From the NCBI GenBank assembly GCA_024278315.1, contig JAJRTL010000042.1, positions 1 through 43,361 of the forward strand: 43,361 nucleotides of DNA. The letters run 5' to 3'. Position 1 is the stretch's first letter. Every line of letters begins with the position of its first letter. This DNA is from Planctomycetota bacterium. Lineage in GTDB: Bacteria; Planctomycetota; UBA1135; GCA-002748355. A program made the translations under genes and the position numbers. The notes below the pieces were generated by a model. It searched no databases and was not told the DNA's origin. It was given only the letters and a program-made list of their open reading frames with translations. This document shows, in pieces, positions 1 to 8,994 of the stretch.

Positions 1-1
1 A

Positions 2-298
2 GCCGGTGAAGACTTCCAGGCGCGTGAGGCCCTGGAGCTCCGCAACAAGGCTCGAGCCTTGATCCAGGGTACCGATCAGGTCCTGGCCTCTGGAGGTGAT
101 GAGGCCTTGGCCCCAGAGCAGGCCTATGCGGTCAAGAAGGCGCTCAAGAAGCTCAAGTCACTAGTGGCCGGTGAGGACATCGCCGCGCTGCATGCAGCCG
201 TGGACCGACTCGGCTCGCTGACCATGCAACTCGCCGATGAGATGATCGGAGCTTCGGTCCGCAAGGCCCTCTCGGCTTCCGGAGGAGATCAGGGATGA
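2..298 (+). CDS. hscA: Fe-S cluster assembly chaperone HscA, C-terminal fragment (5' end outside window)
   Basis: This is the last ~98 codons of a DnaK-type chaperone. The frame is open from base 2; the ORF track begins at an internal TTG (59), which is not a real start. The helical-lid sequence ending in 'EMIGASVRKAL' matches the HscA C-terminus ('RMDQSVRRAL' in the family) and not that of general DnaK, which is encoded separately at 10.7-12.6 kb here. HscA helps the scaffold IscU hand over its 2Fe-2S cluster in the cytoplasm, with HscB as co-chaperone. The stop codon overlaps the ferredoxin start by ATGA, the usual hscA-fdx arrangement of isc operons, which strongly supports HscA over DnaK. 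The nucleotide-binding domain and hscB, if present, lie before the window. Confidence 0.9.
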   Translation, partial: AGEDFQAREALELRNKARALIQGTDQVLASGGDEALAPEQAYAVKKALKKLKSLVAGEDIAALHAAVDRLGSLTMQLADEMIGASVRKALSASGGDQG

Positions 299-633
299 GT
301 GCACCCGTAGACGTCTTTTTCGAGGATGAGGACAAGCACTGCCAGGCCGTCGCAGGAGAGAGTCTCCTGGATGTGGCCCTGAGAGAGGGCATCGATCTGG
401 ATCACGCTTGTGGCGGCGTCTGCGCCTGTTCCACCTGTCATGTCAAGGTCGTCACAGGAGAATCACTCCTGAGCGAGTCCGACGAAGACGAAGAAGACCA
501 GCTGGATGAAGCCAGGGGACTGGCTCTGAACTCGCGCCTGGGCTGTCAGGCACGTATCCTGGATGGTGCCGAAGGGCAGATCACGGTCCAGATCCCGGAC
601 TGGAACATCAATCTGGCCAAAGAACCCCACTGA
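295..633 (+). CDS. fdx: 2Fe-2S ferredoxin, isc (adrenodoxin) type
   Basis: A 112-residue small electron carrier for Fe-S cluster biogenesis. The motif 'HACGGVCACSTCHV' supplies Cys39, Cys45 and Cys48 (CX5CX2C) and the fourth ligand is Cys84 in 'RLGCQA'. Cys43 is an extra cysteine that is also common in isc ferredoxins. The acidic stretch 'ESDEDEEDQLDEA' between ligands three and four is typical of this subfamily and forms the partner-docking face. Start is ATG at 295, overlapping the hscA stop (ATGA), so the two are translationally coupled. Length and architecture are normal. By family knowledge it donates electrons to IscS/IscU during cluster assembly in the cytoplasm. Confidence 0.95.
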   Translation: MSAPVDVFFEDEDKHCQAVAGESLLDVALREGIDLDHACGGVCACSTCHVKVVTGESLLSESDEDEEDQLDEARGLALNSRLGCQARILDGAEGQITVQIPDWNINLAKEPH

Positions 634-655
634 CCTCCCCACGTTCTGATTCAGC

Positions 656-1396
656 GTGAATCCCAGGATCCAAAGACTCGAACTCCGTTTTGCCAGTTCC
701 TGGCCGAAGGCACGCTATCTGGTCGCGGCTCTGGTCCTGGAGGGAAGTCTGGTCGCCATGTCCTTCCTGATTTCTGGTGCTGGCTCTCCGAGCGCTCACG
801 CCCTCTCCCAGGGACTGCAGATCGAATCCACCAGGCAGAAGGCCGTGGAAGCCATGCAGGAGGTTGAAGAGGTGCAGGATCCTGTGCCTGTCGAGGATCT
901 TGTCCGAGAAACGCCCGACCTGGACCTGACTCGTTTCCACATTCTGGACTCACCACCCCTGGAAACGGAGCGCGACGCCCCCCTCGAGCTCAAGGATTTT
1001 GTGCCCCCTGAACTTCCACCCGAGCTCTGGCTCCGCCCCATCCTTGCCCCCCCAGAAGAAGAGCTCGAGAGTCTGGCCAAGCCTCCGGTCACCCCCAAGA
1101 AAGAAACTCCAAGCGAGGCCTCCACGGCCCAGGTTCGATTGGAACCCCTCGAGGGGCAGAGTCCCAAGCCCCTGTATCCGGCCCGAGCCGTGCGCCTGGG
1201 ACTCGAGGGCAGCGTCCTCTTCCGGATCCATGTGGACCATGAGGGCAAGGTCAGCAAGTTGGAGATCGAAGAGCTTGCCTGCCCACAGATCCTCTTGCGC
1301 GCTGCCAAGAAGGCCCTCCTCCAATGGAGATTCCAGGGCGGCCCCGGCGTCTACGAAAAACGGATCGTGTTCAGCCTCGTAGACCGGAAGCCCTGA
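656..1396 (+). CDS. TonB-like energy-transducing protein
   Basis: A 246-residue protein with the TonB layout: a single N-terminal membrane segment (about residues 19-42, 'YLVAALVLEGSLVAMSFLIS'), a long Pro/Glu-rich periplasmic spacer (about 75-160) and a C-terminal TonB fold beginning at 'PLYPARAVRLGLEGSVLFRI'. TonB couples the proton gradient, through ExbB/ExbD, to outer-membrane receptors. ExbB and ExbD are not in the window. Start is GTG at 656, 22 bp after fdx. No strong ribosome binding site is visible and the start is uncertain. The gene runs convergently into a TonB-dependent receptor with a 5-bp gap, which suggests a functional pair. The family call is good; the partner assignment is inference. 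Confidence 0.8.
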   Translation: MNPRIQRLELRFASSWPKARYLVAALVLEGSLVAMSFLISGAGSPSAHALSQGLQIESTRQKAVEAMQEVEEVQDPVPVEDLVRETPDLDLTRFHILDSPPLETERDAPLELKDFVPPELPPELWLRPILAPPEEELESLAKPPVTPKKETPSEASTAQVRLEPLEGQSPKPLYPARAVRLGLEGSVLFRIHVDHEGKVSKLEIEELACPQILLRAAKKALLQWRFQGGPGVYEKRIVFSLVDRKP

Positions 1397-1401
1397 CGCC
1401 C

Positions 1402-3603
1402 CTAAAAGTTGGCCTGGAGCGTCAGGATGACGTTCGTTCCCGGTTCGTTCTGGCCGCTGTCGAAGATGCGGAAGTCCTTGTTGGCGATGTTCTCGATCGA
1501 CAGTGCAGCCGTGAGCGGCTCCGAGATCCGTACGGTCCCACGCATGCCGTAGATCGTATAGCCTGGCAAACCCGTAGGTGGAATGCGCTGCGTGTTGCGC
1601 TTCTCGGCCTCGTTGTAGTCCGACTTGTCGATACCCCCAACGATGCGCGCGAAGACTTCGAAGCGATAGTCACCCGAAGGATGCATCCACCGGAAACCAA
1701 GCATTCCTGATGCCGGCGGTAGCCCTTTGGGACGGATCCGAGGGTCGTCGTTGGGATCGGCGCGATCCTCCAGAGCGCGGACATAGTCAGCGAAGCCAAA
1801 CACTTCCCACTGATCCAAGCCGTCGAGGAATCCCAGGTTGGCGTGCCCTTGGATCTCGAATCCCGTCCAGTATGCCGAACCGACATTGGCCTTGGTCACT
1901 TCGACAATACCACCCGGCAGGATCGTTCCGGTCGGCTGCCGGCGGATGAGGTCCTTGCCCTCCGTGTAGTAGGTGTTGAGTTCGAACCCATAGAGTCCAT
2001 CGTCAAAACGCGTCCCGAGCTCGAAGGTGAGGTACTTCTCTGGATCGAGTCCCGGGGAGGGAATCTCCTGATCTCCAGACAGCGCCACATCGAAACGTGT
2101 CAGGTCCGACAGGTTGGGAGCACGGAAGCTCTGGGAGAGTCCGGTGAAAACCCGCCAGGTCTGGCTCGGCTTGAAAGTCAAACGGGCCTGGCCAATCAAG
2201 GCACTCCAGTTCTCCCTGATCGGCCCGATACTACCGGTTCCGGTGGGATCCACCTTCTTGGCATCGGCAGCAATGTAGTTGTAGCGGGCCCCCACCCCCA
2301 GGTCCCATTGCTGGGAAAGAGGGATCGCCCCATCCGCATAGAGCCCGAACTGGTTGTAGGTGGAATCATCGGCAACCGGTCCACGAGGTCTTTGGACCCG
2401 GAGACTGCCATCGGCGTTGTACTCACGGAAATAGGAGTCCACGAACTCGAGGTAGATGTCCGTGCCGTACGTGAGTTGCCAGCCACCGAAGTCCTTCGTG
2501 AGCCTCGCCAGGATCCCCACCTGATTGTCGGTCACGCCCTGCATCCGTCGTCGACTGTTGGACCGGGTGCGGTCCTCGTCTTCGTCGAAGCGCTGGTAGG
2601 AGAGGCTCAGCCAGAGATCGTCGGCCACTCCACTATCCAGCTCTCGCATCCACTGGGCATAGACCAGATCCCTCTGCTGGTCGATTCGACGATCGAAGTC
2701 GGATCCCGCAGTGGTTCCCCGCCAGCTCTTGGAGAAGACGGTGGAGTGTGTCCGACGCCCACCCTTGGGGTTGGTGTGCTGGTAGGCGATGCTGAGATCA
2801 CCCCCGAAGGCTTTCATCACGTATTTGAGATCCACGTCGAACTCGGTGTAGGACGAATAGGGAAGCCTTCCCAGCTCCTGCCCCGCGATGATGTCGCCGA
2901 AATCCTTGTAGGTGATCCCGTAGTGGAATCCCAGGTCTGCTAGCGGCAAGCCACCTTCGGCCCGGACCACGAAAGACTGCTCTGCGGAACCGAAACGCGT
3001 CAACAATCGCTGTGTCGGTAGACTCCGATCCTCTCGCGACCATCGAGAGGGTCCGAGCGAGAAGGCCTGGGCCGTGCCCGAGACGGCATCCGAACCATAG
3101 AGGACCGAGCTCGGACCGCGCACGATCTCCAATCGTTCGAGGGACCAGGCATCGACCGTGTTCCAGTACTCGACGTTCCCGGCTCGCCAGGTTGAGTTGT
3201 TGATCCGGATGCCATCGACCAGCAGGAGAGTGTGCCTCCCATTCTGCCCACGGATCTTCGGGCTGCCCTGGGCGGAACCTGTCTTCTGGACCGAGACCCC
3301 TGGGCTGAAGAACAGCGCATCCGGCAGGGCGCGGCTCTGATTCCACAAGCGGATCGAACGCTCGTCCAGAGATTCGATGGCCCTTGCGGAGTCGAACGCG
3401 TTCTGGGGACTACGGGTTGCCGTGACGAAGAGCGTGTCCTTCTTCGTCCCCGTTTTCTGAACATCCACCTGCGACTGATTCGCAGCGAGTCTTCCCTCGT
3501 TGCTTTTCTTGTCGGCAGGTTTGGCCTGAGCGGTCTGGGCTGCAGCCGCAGGGGCCAAGAGCATCGTGAGAGAGAGAAAACGAAGCGTGGTCAGTTCGAA
3601 CAT
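1402..3603 (-). CDS. TonB-dependent outer-membrane receptor
   Basis: A 733-residue beta-barrel receptor. It has a signal peptide (about 1-22, ending 'APAAAAQ'), a TonB-box-like segment 'DTLFVTATRSP' near residue 57, a plug domain containing 'PGVSVQKTGSAQGSPKIRG' and 'LLVDGIRINN', then a barrel of alternating strands ending in a terminal phenylalanine ('LTLQANF'), the signal for Bam-dependent insertion. The plug wording resembles vitamin B12/siderophore/haem-type receptors, but no substrate can be read from the sequence. The start ATG at 3603 is preceded by GGAG at short spacing. It faces the TonB-like gene with 5 bp between stops. It is followed upstream by a 67-bp gap to the DUF4340 gene, in which I see no clear regulatory motif. 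Confidence 0.93.
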   Translation of the reverse strand: MFELTTLRFLSLTMLLAPAAAAQTAQAKPADKKSNEGRLAANQSQVDVQKTGTKKDTLFVTATRSPQNAFDSARAIESLDERSIRLWNQSRALPDALFFSPGVSVQKTGSAQGSPKIRGQNGRHTLLLVDGIRINNSTWRAGNVEYWNTVDAWSLERLEIVRGPSSVLYGSDAVSGTAQAFSLGPSRWSREDRSLPTQRLLTRFGSAEQSFVVRAEGGLPLADLGFHYGITYKDFGDIIAGQELGRLPYSSYTEFDVDLKYVMKAFGGDLSIAYQHTNPKGGRRTHSTVFSKSWRGTTAGSDFDRRIDQQRDLVYAQWMRELDSGVADDLWLSLSYQRFDEDEDRTRSNSRRRMQGVTDNQVGILARLTKDFGGWQLTYGTDIYLEFVDSYFREYNADGSLRVQRPRGPVADDSTYNQFGLYADGAIPLSQQWDLGVGARYNYIAADAKKVDPTGTGSIGPIRENWSALIGQARLTFKPSQTWRVFTGLSQSFRAPNLSDLTRFDVALSGDQEIPSPGLDPEKYLTFELGTRFDDGLYGFELNTYYTEGKDLIRRQPTGTILPGGIVEVTKANVGSAYWTGFEIQGHANLGFLDGLDQWEVFGFADYVRALEDRADPNDDPRIRPKGLPPASGMLGFRWMHPSGDYRFEVFARIVGGIDKSDYNEAEKRNTQRIPPTGLPGYTIYGMRGTVRISEPLTAALSIENIANKDFRIFDSGQNEPGTNVILTLQANF

Positions 3604-3670
3604 CGACTCCTGTCCTGGTATTCAGTAACGATCGAGAAGCCTGCCGCGAACGGCCGGAAGCTCAGCCGGT

Positions 3671-5506
3671 TCACCACTCCAGGATCTTTTTCAGGTCCCT
3701 CGCATCCGGCGCACGAAGACGGTAGAGAAGCCCATCATTGCCATTCACGGCCAGGACTCCAGCCTCCTCCTCGGAGAGCCTCAGCGTGGCCACGGGCCCC
3801 TCCTCTTTCTCAGGAGGGCCCTGATAGAACTCCAGAGTCCCTAGCGTCTGCGCACTCGCCAGACGTCGCGCCGCCTCGCCCAGTTTGACCTCGCCAAGGA
3901 TCTCGCGAGCCACCAGCTTGCGGAGGGTGTCGAAGACCTCGTCCATGTCCTCGCTCGGCTTACCGTCCAGCAACCAGCCCTTGGCGTCGAATCGAGCCAG
4001 GACCGGCTTCTTGTCCGGTCGCGAGAGGCGGATATGGAGAATGGGGCGTCCGGGCGGGTATCGGAAGGCGACCGGTTGCACGTAGCGCCACCAGGCCTTT
4101 CCCAGCTTGTCGAATCCGGGACAATCCAGACGGAAGACAAGATCAGACTCCGTCGTGGTGCCGAAGAACCGGCCGGCGCTGCCCTTGGCGATCTTCACGG
4201 AAAACGTGGAACGGCGGTTGCCTGGAATAGGCGTGAGCTTGACCTCGACATCGGGCTGGGCCAGGAGGCGTTGCGCCTCGAGGGCCTCTGCACCCTCTGC
4301 CAATCCCAGGATCTTGCATGTCTCGAGGGCTGCGAACAGCTCGTTGTTCCTCCGTGCATCAGAGGCCACCACACGAGGCGAGATCATTTTGAAACCAGCT
4401 TGAGGGCGTTGGTTCTCGAGCACGAGGATCTGGCCGCGCTTCGTCTCGCTGGCCAGCGAGGACACCTCCACCTGAATCTTCCAGGCTTCGATCGGTGACC
4501 AGGCCCAGAGAGCCGTGGAGATCAGGGTCTGGGGTGGCGTGGTTGCCAGGACACGAAAGGTTCGATCATCCACGAGCATGAGGGACGGCCGCCCCTTCTT
4601 CTTGGCAAACACCCTTCCATCCGGGCCACGAATGATCTCGACATGTTCCTTGAAAGAGGAGTTCTCCATCTCGATCGTCAGCCAGGGCTTGTACTGCAGC
4701 TTAGGCCCCAAGGCGGCCGCATCGGACTTCTCGACAGGAAGGAACTCCTGGATCCGCACCGACAGGAGCCCCCCGAGCCAGTTCGCGAAGACCTGCCGGT
4801 TGATGGGAGTCTGGTAGGGCAACTCCAGGTAGTAGCGACCGTTCTTTCTCTTCTGGATCCTGACCTCTGCCTTCTCGCCTTCATCGTCGAGGCGTACGAC
4901 ACGAAGCGATCGAATATCGTTGGGACCTGAGACGAACAGGATCTTGTTCCGTAGCTCCTCGGGATTGGTCTCCATCAACTGGTCGAAGCCCTTCGGAACC
5001 AGATACAGCGCCCCGTCCATGCGCACGAACAATGTCTGCAGCGGCTGACCGCCTGCCGCATCCATCAGCGCATACCCCTCATCACCGATCCAGACCTCGA
5101 TCTCCCGATCATCCGTTCCCAAGATGTACTTCCCACGGGGAGCATCGAGACCGGACTCCTTCAACATCTTGTCTGTGATCTTGTCAGCAGCCGCAAAGAG
5201 CCGCCGTTCCATGCCATCGATCTGTCGGAGGAAACTCCTGAGATGAGCGGGGGCAGCCTCGTCCTCGTTCGGGACCGTCATGCGCCATGGAATGGAACCG
5301 AGATCGAACGCGTATCGCTTCTGTTCGTCCACGAAGTTTTTCACTTCGATGCGCGTGGGTTCGACACCGTCCAGCGCCACCAGGAATGGTTCAACGGCCA
5401 AGGGGCCCGCGGGAGCAGGTGAATCCCGCTCACCGCGAGTGAGCAGATAGACCCCACCCAGACCCAAGAGGAGCAACAACAGGAAAGGGAGTGTGCGGGA
5501 GTTCAA
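3671..5506 (-). CDS. DUF4340 domain-containing protein, membrane-anchored
   Basis: A 611-residue protein with one N-terminal membrane helix ('LPFLLLLLLGLGGVYLL', about 6-22) followed by a large extracytoplasmic part. The early section ('VEPTRIEVKN...') and the repeated beta-rich modules ('GKYILGTDDREIEVWIGD', 'DGALYLVPKGFDQL') are characteristic of DUF4340, a family found next to GldG-type ABC export genes. The start is TTG at 5506, overlapping the GldG-like stop (TTGA); a GGAGG eight bases upstream makes this unusual start credible. It is the last gene of the ABC operon. Its biochemical function is unknown; by position it is an accessory subunit on the outer face of the transporter. Confidence 0.85.
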   Translation of the reverse strand: MNSRTLPFLLLLLLGLGGVYLLTRGERDSPAPAGPLAVEPFLVALDGVEPTRIEVKNFVDEQKRYAFDLGSIPWRMTVPNEDEAAPAHLRSFLRQIDGMERRLFAAADKITDKMLKESGLDAPRGKYILGTDDREIEVWIGDEGYALMDAAGGQPLQTLFVRMDGALYLVPKGFDQLMETNPEELRNKILFVSGPNDIRSLRVVRLDDEGEKAEVRIQKRKNGRYYLELPYQTPINRQVFANWLGGLLSVRIQEFLPVEKSDAAALGPKLQYKPWLTIEMENSSFKEHVEIIRGPDGRVFAKKKGRPSLMLVDDRTFRVLATTPPQTLISTALWAWSPIEAWKIQVEVSSLASETKRGQILVLENQRPQAGFKMISPRVVASDARRNNELFAALETCKILGLAEGAEALEAQRLLAQPDVEVKLTPIPGNRRSTFSVKIAKGSAGRFFGTTTESDLVFRLDCPGFDKLGKAWWRYVQPVAFRYPPGRPILHIRLSRPDKKPVLARFDAKGWLLDGKPSEDMDEVFDTLRKLVAREILGEVKLGEAARRLASAQTLGTLEFYQGPPEKEEGPVATLRLSEEEAGVLAVNGNDGLLYRLRAPDARDLKKILEW

Positions 5507-7083
5507 GCGCGTCGCCTCCAGAAGAGCGTGAAGAAGGCCATGCCCAGGAAGAACAGAGGCAGGAGGATGACCAGGAAGGTCTTGATCCGAGTGAGGCCTT
5601 GCAAGGAAACCTCCAGCCTGCTTGCCCGATAGTCGCGCGAGCGGACGGTAACGAGGCGATCACGCTTCACCAACCAGTTGACGACATTGAGAGCGAAGTC
5701 CCGATTGCCCTCATAGAATCCTCCGGCTTGACCTGGCAACCCCATGATGAGACAGAGCCCAGAGACCAGGGCAAATCGCCCCTTCTTCTCGAGTTCGATC
5801 GTCGCGGCAACGGTCTTGGGGCCTACGAGTCCACCCGCAACTCCTGGGTGATAACTGAAGCGTGGTTTGTTCGGCGAAAGTGATTCAAGAAAGGTGTACC
5901 GATTACTGTGCAGAAGGAAGTCCGCGAAGAGCCCGCCAGGTCGTTTGTCTGCGAATCGGATCTCGCGCGCCTGGAAAAGATCCACATAGCGCTGGCTCTT
6001 GGCCATGGGTTTGGTCACGGGATGGTTGCGATTGAGGCCTCCTCGGCGGATCTGCAGAATCCGACACTTGGGGTCGCGATACCGAACCTCTCCTCCCGCT
6101 GGATCGGGGAGTCCGTTCAAGACCATGGAACTTCCGAGTGACAGCCCCAGGGGCTGTAGGAGTCCGCGGTGGGAGACCTGCGGTGCGCCTTGCCGCGCCT
6201 CGTTCACGTCATAGCTGACGGTCATCAGCACCCGCCCGCCCGACTCCATGTAGACACGAACACGTTCCAGCGAGTCCGGACGTAGTTCGTAGCCCGGTTG
6301 GATCAGGAACAGGACGTCACAATCCTCGGGGACAGCTTCATTCTCGAGATCGACCAGGGCATGCAGGAAACCATTGTCGGTGAGATCCCTGACGAAGCTC
6401 GACATGGGAGGTGATTCAGGCCGCAGGCTGTTCTGGCTCGTCACCCAGTAGATCTTCAGGTCCTCTTCACTCAGCAGCTCCTTGAGAGCCGAGGCCAGAG
6501 CCTCTTCACCTTTGTACGCACGCATCACGGGCCGACTGGCCTGCCCCGGATTCTTCGGCCCCTGGCTATCCGGGTTCTGGATGTCAGCGAGGTCCGAACG
6601 GAAACGGCCATCGGCTGTCTGCATCAAGAGGGAGAGTGTCCGCTTGCGCTTTCCATACCGCAGACGAATGACGTTGAGACCCTGCATCGGCCCCCCCCGC
6701 TTCACAGCCTCGATGTTCCTCATGTAGTCGAGATGTTTGAGGCGAACCTTTTCGCCCCCCAGATAGGAGATACGCCCGAGCAGAGTCTTGGTCAAGCCGA
6801 GCAGGCTCTCCTGCAGGCCATACTCGTCGGCGTTCCGGGGAACGAAGAGCGTATCGATCTCCAGGATGCTGTTCTTTTCTCGGAGCGAGGCGATGAGTTG
6901 TTGGGTCGCCGGTGAGATCGTGAACTGCCCACCAGGACTCAAATCGAAGCTGGTTCGGAGTTGCGGGCGCGTGAAGATGTAGTTGGCGAAGGCCCAGATC
7001 AGGAGAGCCACCACGATGCTCGCCAGGACCGATGCTCCGATCATGGCCCGGCGCCCCCTGCCGAATCCCTGCTTCATCGCCAT
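5503..7083 (-). CDS. GldG-like ABC transporter auxiliary subunit
   Basis: A 526-residue protein: N-terminal membrane helix (about 13-34, 'MIGASVLASIVVALLIWAFANYIF'), a long soluble extracytoplasmic region with GldG/ABC_transp_aux features ('SFDLSPGGQFTISPATQQLIASL', 'DVLFLIQPGYELRPDSLERV'), and a C-terminal helix ('TFLVILLPLFFLGMAFFTLFW'). The ORF track starts at 7491, deep inside the permease gene. I place the start at ATG 7083 because GGAG lies eight bases upstream; this gives an 10-bp overlap with the permease stop. A second ATG at 7077 makes an ATGA overlap and is the alternative. The family accompanies GldF permeases in Bacteroidetes gliding loci and in non-gliding bacteria, where its cargo is unknown. 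Confidence 0.88.
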   Translation of the reverse strand: MAMKQGFGRGRRAMIGASVLASIVVALLIWAFANYIFTRPQLRTSFDLSPGGQFTISPATQQLIASLREKNSILEIDTLFVPRNADEYGLQESLLGLTKTLLGRISYLGGEKVRLKHLDYMRNIEAVKRGGPMQGLNVIRLRYGKRKRTLSLLMQTADGRFRSDLADIQNPDSQGPKNPGQASRPVMRAYKGEEALASALKELLSEEDLKIYWVTSQNSLRPESPPMSSFVRDLTDNGFLHALVDLENEAVPEDCDVLFLIQPGYELRPDSLERVRVYMESGGRVLMTVSYDVNEARQGAPQVSHRGLLQPLGLSLGSSMVLNGLPDPAGGEVRYRDPKCRILQIRRGGLNRNHPVTKPMAKSQRYVDLFQAREIRFADKRPGGLFADFLLHSNRYTFLESLSPNKPRFSYHPGVAGGLVGPKTVAATIELEKKGRFALVSGLCLIMGLPGQAGGFYEGNRDFALNVVNWLVKRDRLVTVRSRDYRASRLEVSLQGLTRIKTFLVILLPLFFLGMAFFTLFWRRRA

Positions 7084-7889
7084 TTGCGGGACTCCACGAC
7101 GCGCGTCGTCAAGAAGAGGAAGAGGAGGCTGGTTGACACGTAGAAGAACACGTGTCCCGTATCGATGAGACCGCGGAAGAACCAGGAGCCCAAATGTTGG
7201 ATCACGGAGATCTGCTCGATGACCATGGGGAGAAGGGAAGAGTCGACGGTGGTCTGGTCTCCTGCCAACTGTGGCGGAAAGACCATCAAAGCATAGGCCG
7301 CCAGCATCGAGGCCAAGGAGGCCAGAAGTTGATTGTCCGTGAGCGAGGAGGTGAAGATTCCAACGGATACGAGGAGAGACCCCAGAAGGAACAGTCCCAG
7401 ATAGCCCACGCTCACCTGCGTCAAGGACAGCTGAACGTCCAGGAAAAGTGGACTCTGGAGCACCAGAAGCAACAACATCGTGGGGAGCCACAGCAGGGCA
7501 AAGAAGAGCAGACTGCCCAGATACTTGCCGATCACCACCTCATGATCCTGGATCGGCGAGCTCATGAGAAGCTCCAGGGATCCCGTCCGCTTTTCCTCGG
7601 CAAAGGCCTTCATCGTGAGGAGCGAGGGCAGGAGGACGACGGCCCAATAGGTCGAGCTTCCCGCAAGGTATTGCATGCCGAACACATCGGCATCGCCTCC
7701 ATCGCGGAGCGCCAAGACCAGGTTATAGGTCTCGATACCCCGATAGAGGTAGAAGAAGAAGAGGATCAACCAGGATGTAGGGTTCACCAGGAAGGACCAG
7801 AGTTCCTTCCTGGTGAGGATCCAGAGCCGGGACAGGGCTGAAGCCCGGCCGGACGGGAAGTCGATCGAGGGGCGCGCAAGCTCCGTCAT
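7074..7889 (-). CDS. ABC-2 type permease, GldF-like
   Basis: A 271-residue integral membrane protein with about six helices: an N-terminal amphipathic stretch 'LWILTRKELWSFLVNPTSW' typical of ABC-2 permeases, then hydrophobic blocks ending near 'VFFYVSTSLLFLFLTTRVVESRKWR'. The conserved 'MKAFAEEKRTGSLELLMSSPI' motif is the cytoplasmic loop that contacts the ATPase. The start overlaps the ATPase stop (ATGA at 7889/7886). With the ATPase, GldG-like and DUF4340 proteins it forms a complete export complex in the inner membrane. The substrate cannot be inferred from sequence. Confidence 0.92.
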   Translation of the reverse strand: MTELARPSIDFPSGRASALSRLWILTRKELWSFLVNPTSWLILFFFYLYRGIETYNLVLALRDGGDADVFGMQYLAGSSTYWAVVLLPSLLTMKAFAEEKRTGSLELLMSSPIQDHEVVIGKYLGSLLFFALLWLPTMLLLLVLQSPLFLDVQLSLTQVSVGYLGLFLLGSLLVSVGIFTSSLTDNQLLASLASMLAAYALMVFPPQLAGDQTTVDSSLLPMVIEQISVIQHLGSWFFRGLIDTGHVFFYVSTSLLFLFLTTRVVESRKWR

Positions 7890-8854
7890 GCTTGGACTGC
7901 CTCCTCTTCCAAGGTCAGCGAAGCAAAGAGCTCTTCGAGACCCGGGGCATGCAGATGAAGACGTCGCAAGGGCAACTGCCTCTCCTTGATCCGGCGATCC
8001 AGCAGGTCCAATGCCTGGTCATGGAATCGATCCTCACCGTCCTCACCACCGTGGAGATGGACTCTCACGTCGATCCACGACGAACCGAGTTGCTTCAGGA
8101 TGGGCTCGTCCTTGAGTGGGAGTCCCTCCAGAAGGGATGGTAGCGTGTAGGCGTCGGTCCGGACCTCCATCTGGAGTTCGGGATCGCCGTGCAAGCGCGC
8201 GATCTCTTCCAGGCTCCCGTCGGCACGCTTGCGACCGCGATGGATGAGCACGATGCGGTCACAGACGTCCTCCACGTCGGAGAGGATATGGCTGGAAAAC
8301 AGGACGGTGTGCTGCCATTGCAGAGCTCGAATGAGGTCGCGGATCTTGGCCCGCTGGTTGGGATCGAGGCCCGAGGTCGGCTCGTCGAGGATCAGCAGGG
8401 GTGGATCGGAGACCAGGGCGTCGGCCAGCCCCACGCGTTGGCGATATCCGCGCGAAACGGCACCGATGAGCTTGCGCCGCATCTCGGTGACCCCGGCCTT
8501 CTCCATGGCCTCGTCCACGGAGCTGCGGACTTTCCTCCGCGGCACCCCCTTCATCGCGGCCCGGTACCGAAGATACTCCTGCACGCGCAGGTCCGGATAG
8601 AGAGGCACATTCTCAGGGAGATAGGCAAGGCTGGAACGGACATCGAGGGAATTCGACAGCACATCCAGCCCGGCCACGTGGACCTGCCCCGAACTGGCTG
8701 CATGGAACCCTGTCAGAATCCGGATGGTGGTCGTCTTTCCTGCCCCATTGGGACCCAGAAAGCCCACGATCTCCCCTTCAGCCACGCTGAAGCTGAGACG
8801 GTCCACCGCCCGAAAACTGCCGTAGTCCTTGATGAGATCCTGGACTTCGATCAT
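7886..8854 (-). CDS. ABC transporter ATP-binding protein, GldA-like
   Basis: A 322-residue ATPase. Walker A is 'GPNGAGKTTT', the signature is 'SRGYRQRVGLADAL', Walker B is 'LLILDEPTSGLD', and the H-loop is in 'LFSSHIL'. A C-terminal extension of about 90 residues follows the nucleotide-binding domain, as in GldA and NosF-like ATPases. The ORF track starts at 8911, but 'MIEVQDLIKDYG' is the usual beginning of the fold and lies at 8854 with AGGGATAGGGAG just upstream, so the first 19 codons were dropped. First gene of a four-gene, tightly overlapping operon. The 140-bp upstream gap (8855-8994) must hold its promoter; no convincing -35/-10 pair was found. Confidence 0.93.
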   Translation of the reverse strand: MIEVQDLIKDYGSFRAVDRLSFSVAEGEIVGFLGPNGAGKTTTIRILTGFHAASSGQVHVAGLDVLSNSLDVRSSLAYLPENVPLYPDLRVQEYLRYRAAMKGVPRRKVRSSVDEAMEKAGVTEMRRKLIGAVSRGYRQRVGLADALVSDPPLLILDEPTSGLDPNQRAKIRDLIRALQWQHTVLFSSHILSDVEDVCDRIVLIHRGRKRADGSLEEIARLHGDPELQMEVRTDAYTLPSLLEGLPLKDEPILKQLGSSWIDVRVHLHGGEDGEDRFHDQALDLLDRRIKERQLPLRRLHLHAPGLEELFASLTLEEEAVQA

Positions 8855-8994
8855 CTCCCTATCCCTATTCACCACGCTCGACGATGGTAACGCCCACAAT
8901 CCAGAGGGCAAGCCTGGCTCGTCGTACAGCGAAACGCGGCCCCCAAGGAGACCGCGCTGGATAGGATCGCTGAGATCAGCGAGGAACGGGTTGG

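Noticed and set aside
7084-7491. N-terminal extension of the GldG-like ORF
   Set aside because: It is out-of-frame translation of the permease gene; ATG 7083 has a well-spaced GGAG.
8970-8985. CGCTGA-GA-TCAGCG palindrome after the beta-helix gene
   Set aside because: Only a two-base centre and no T-run, so it cannot be a normal terminator; too little to call an operator.
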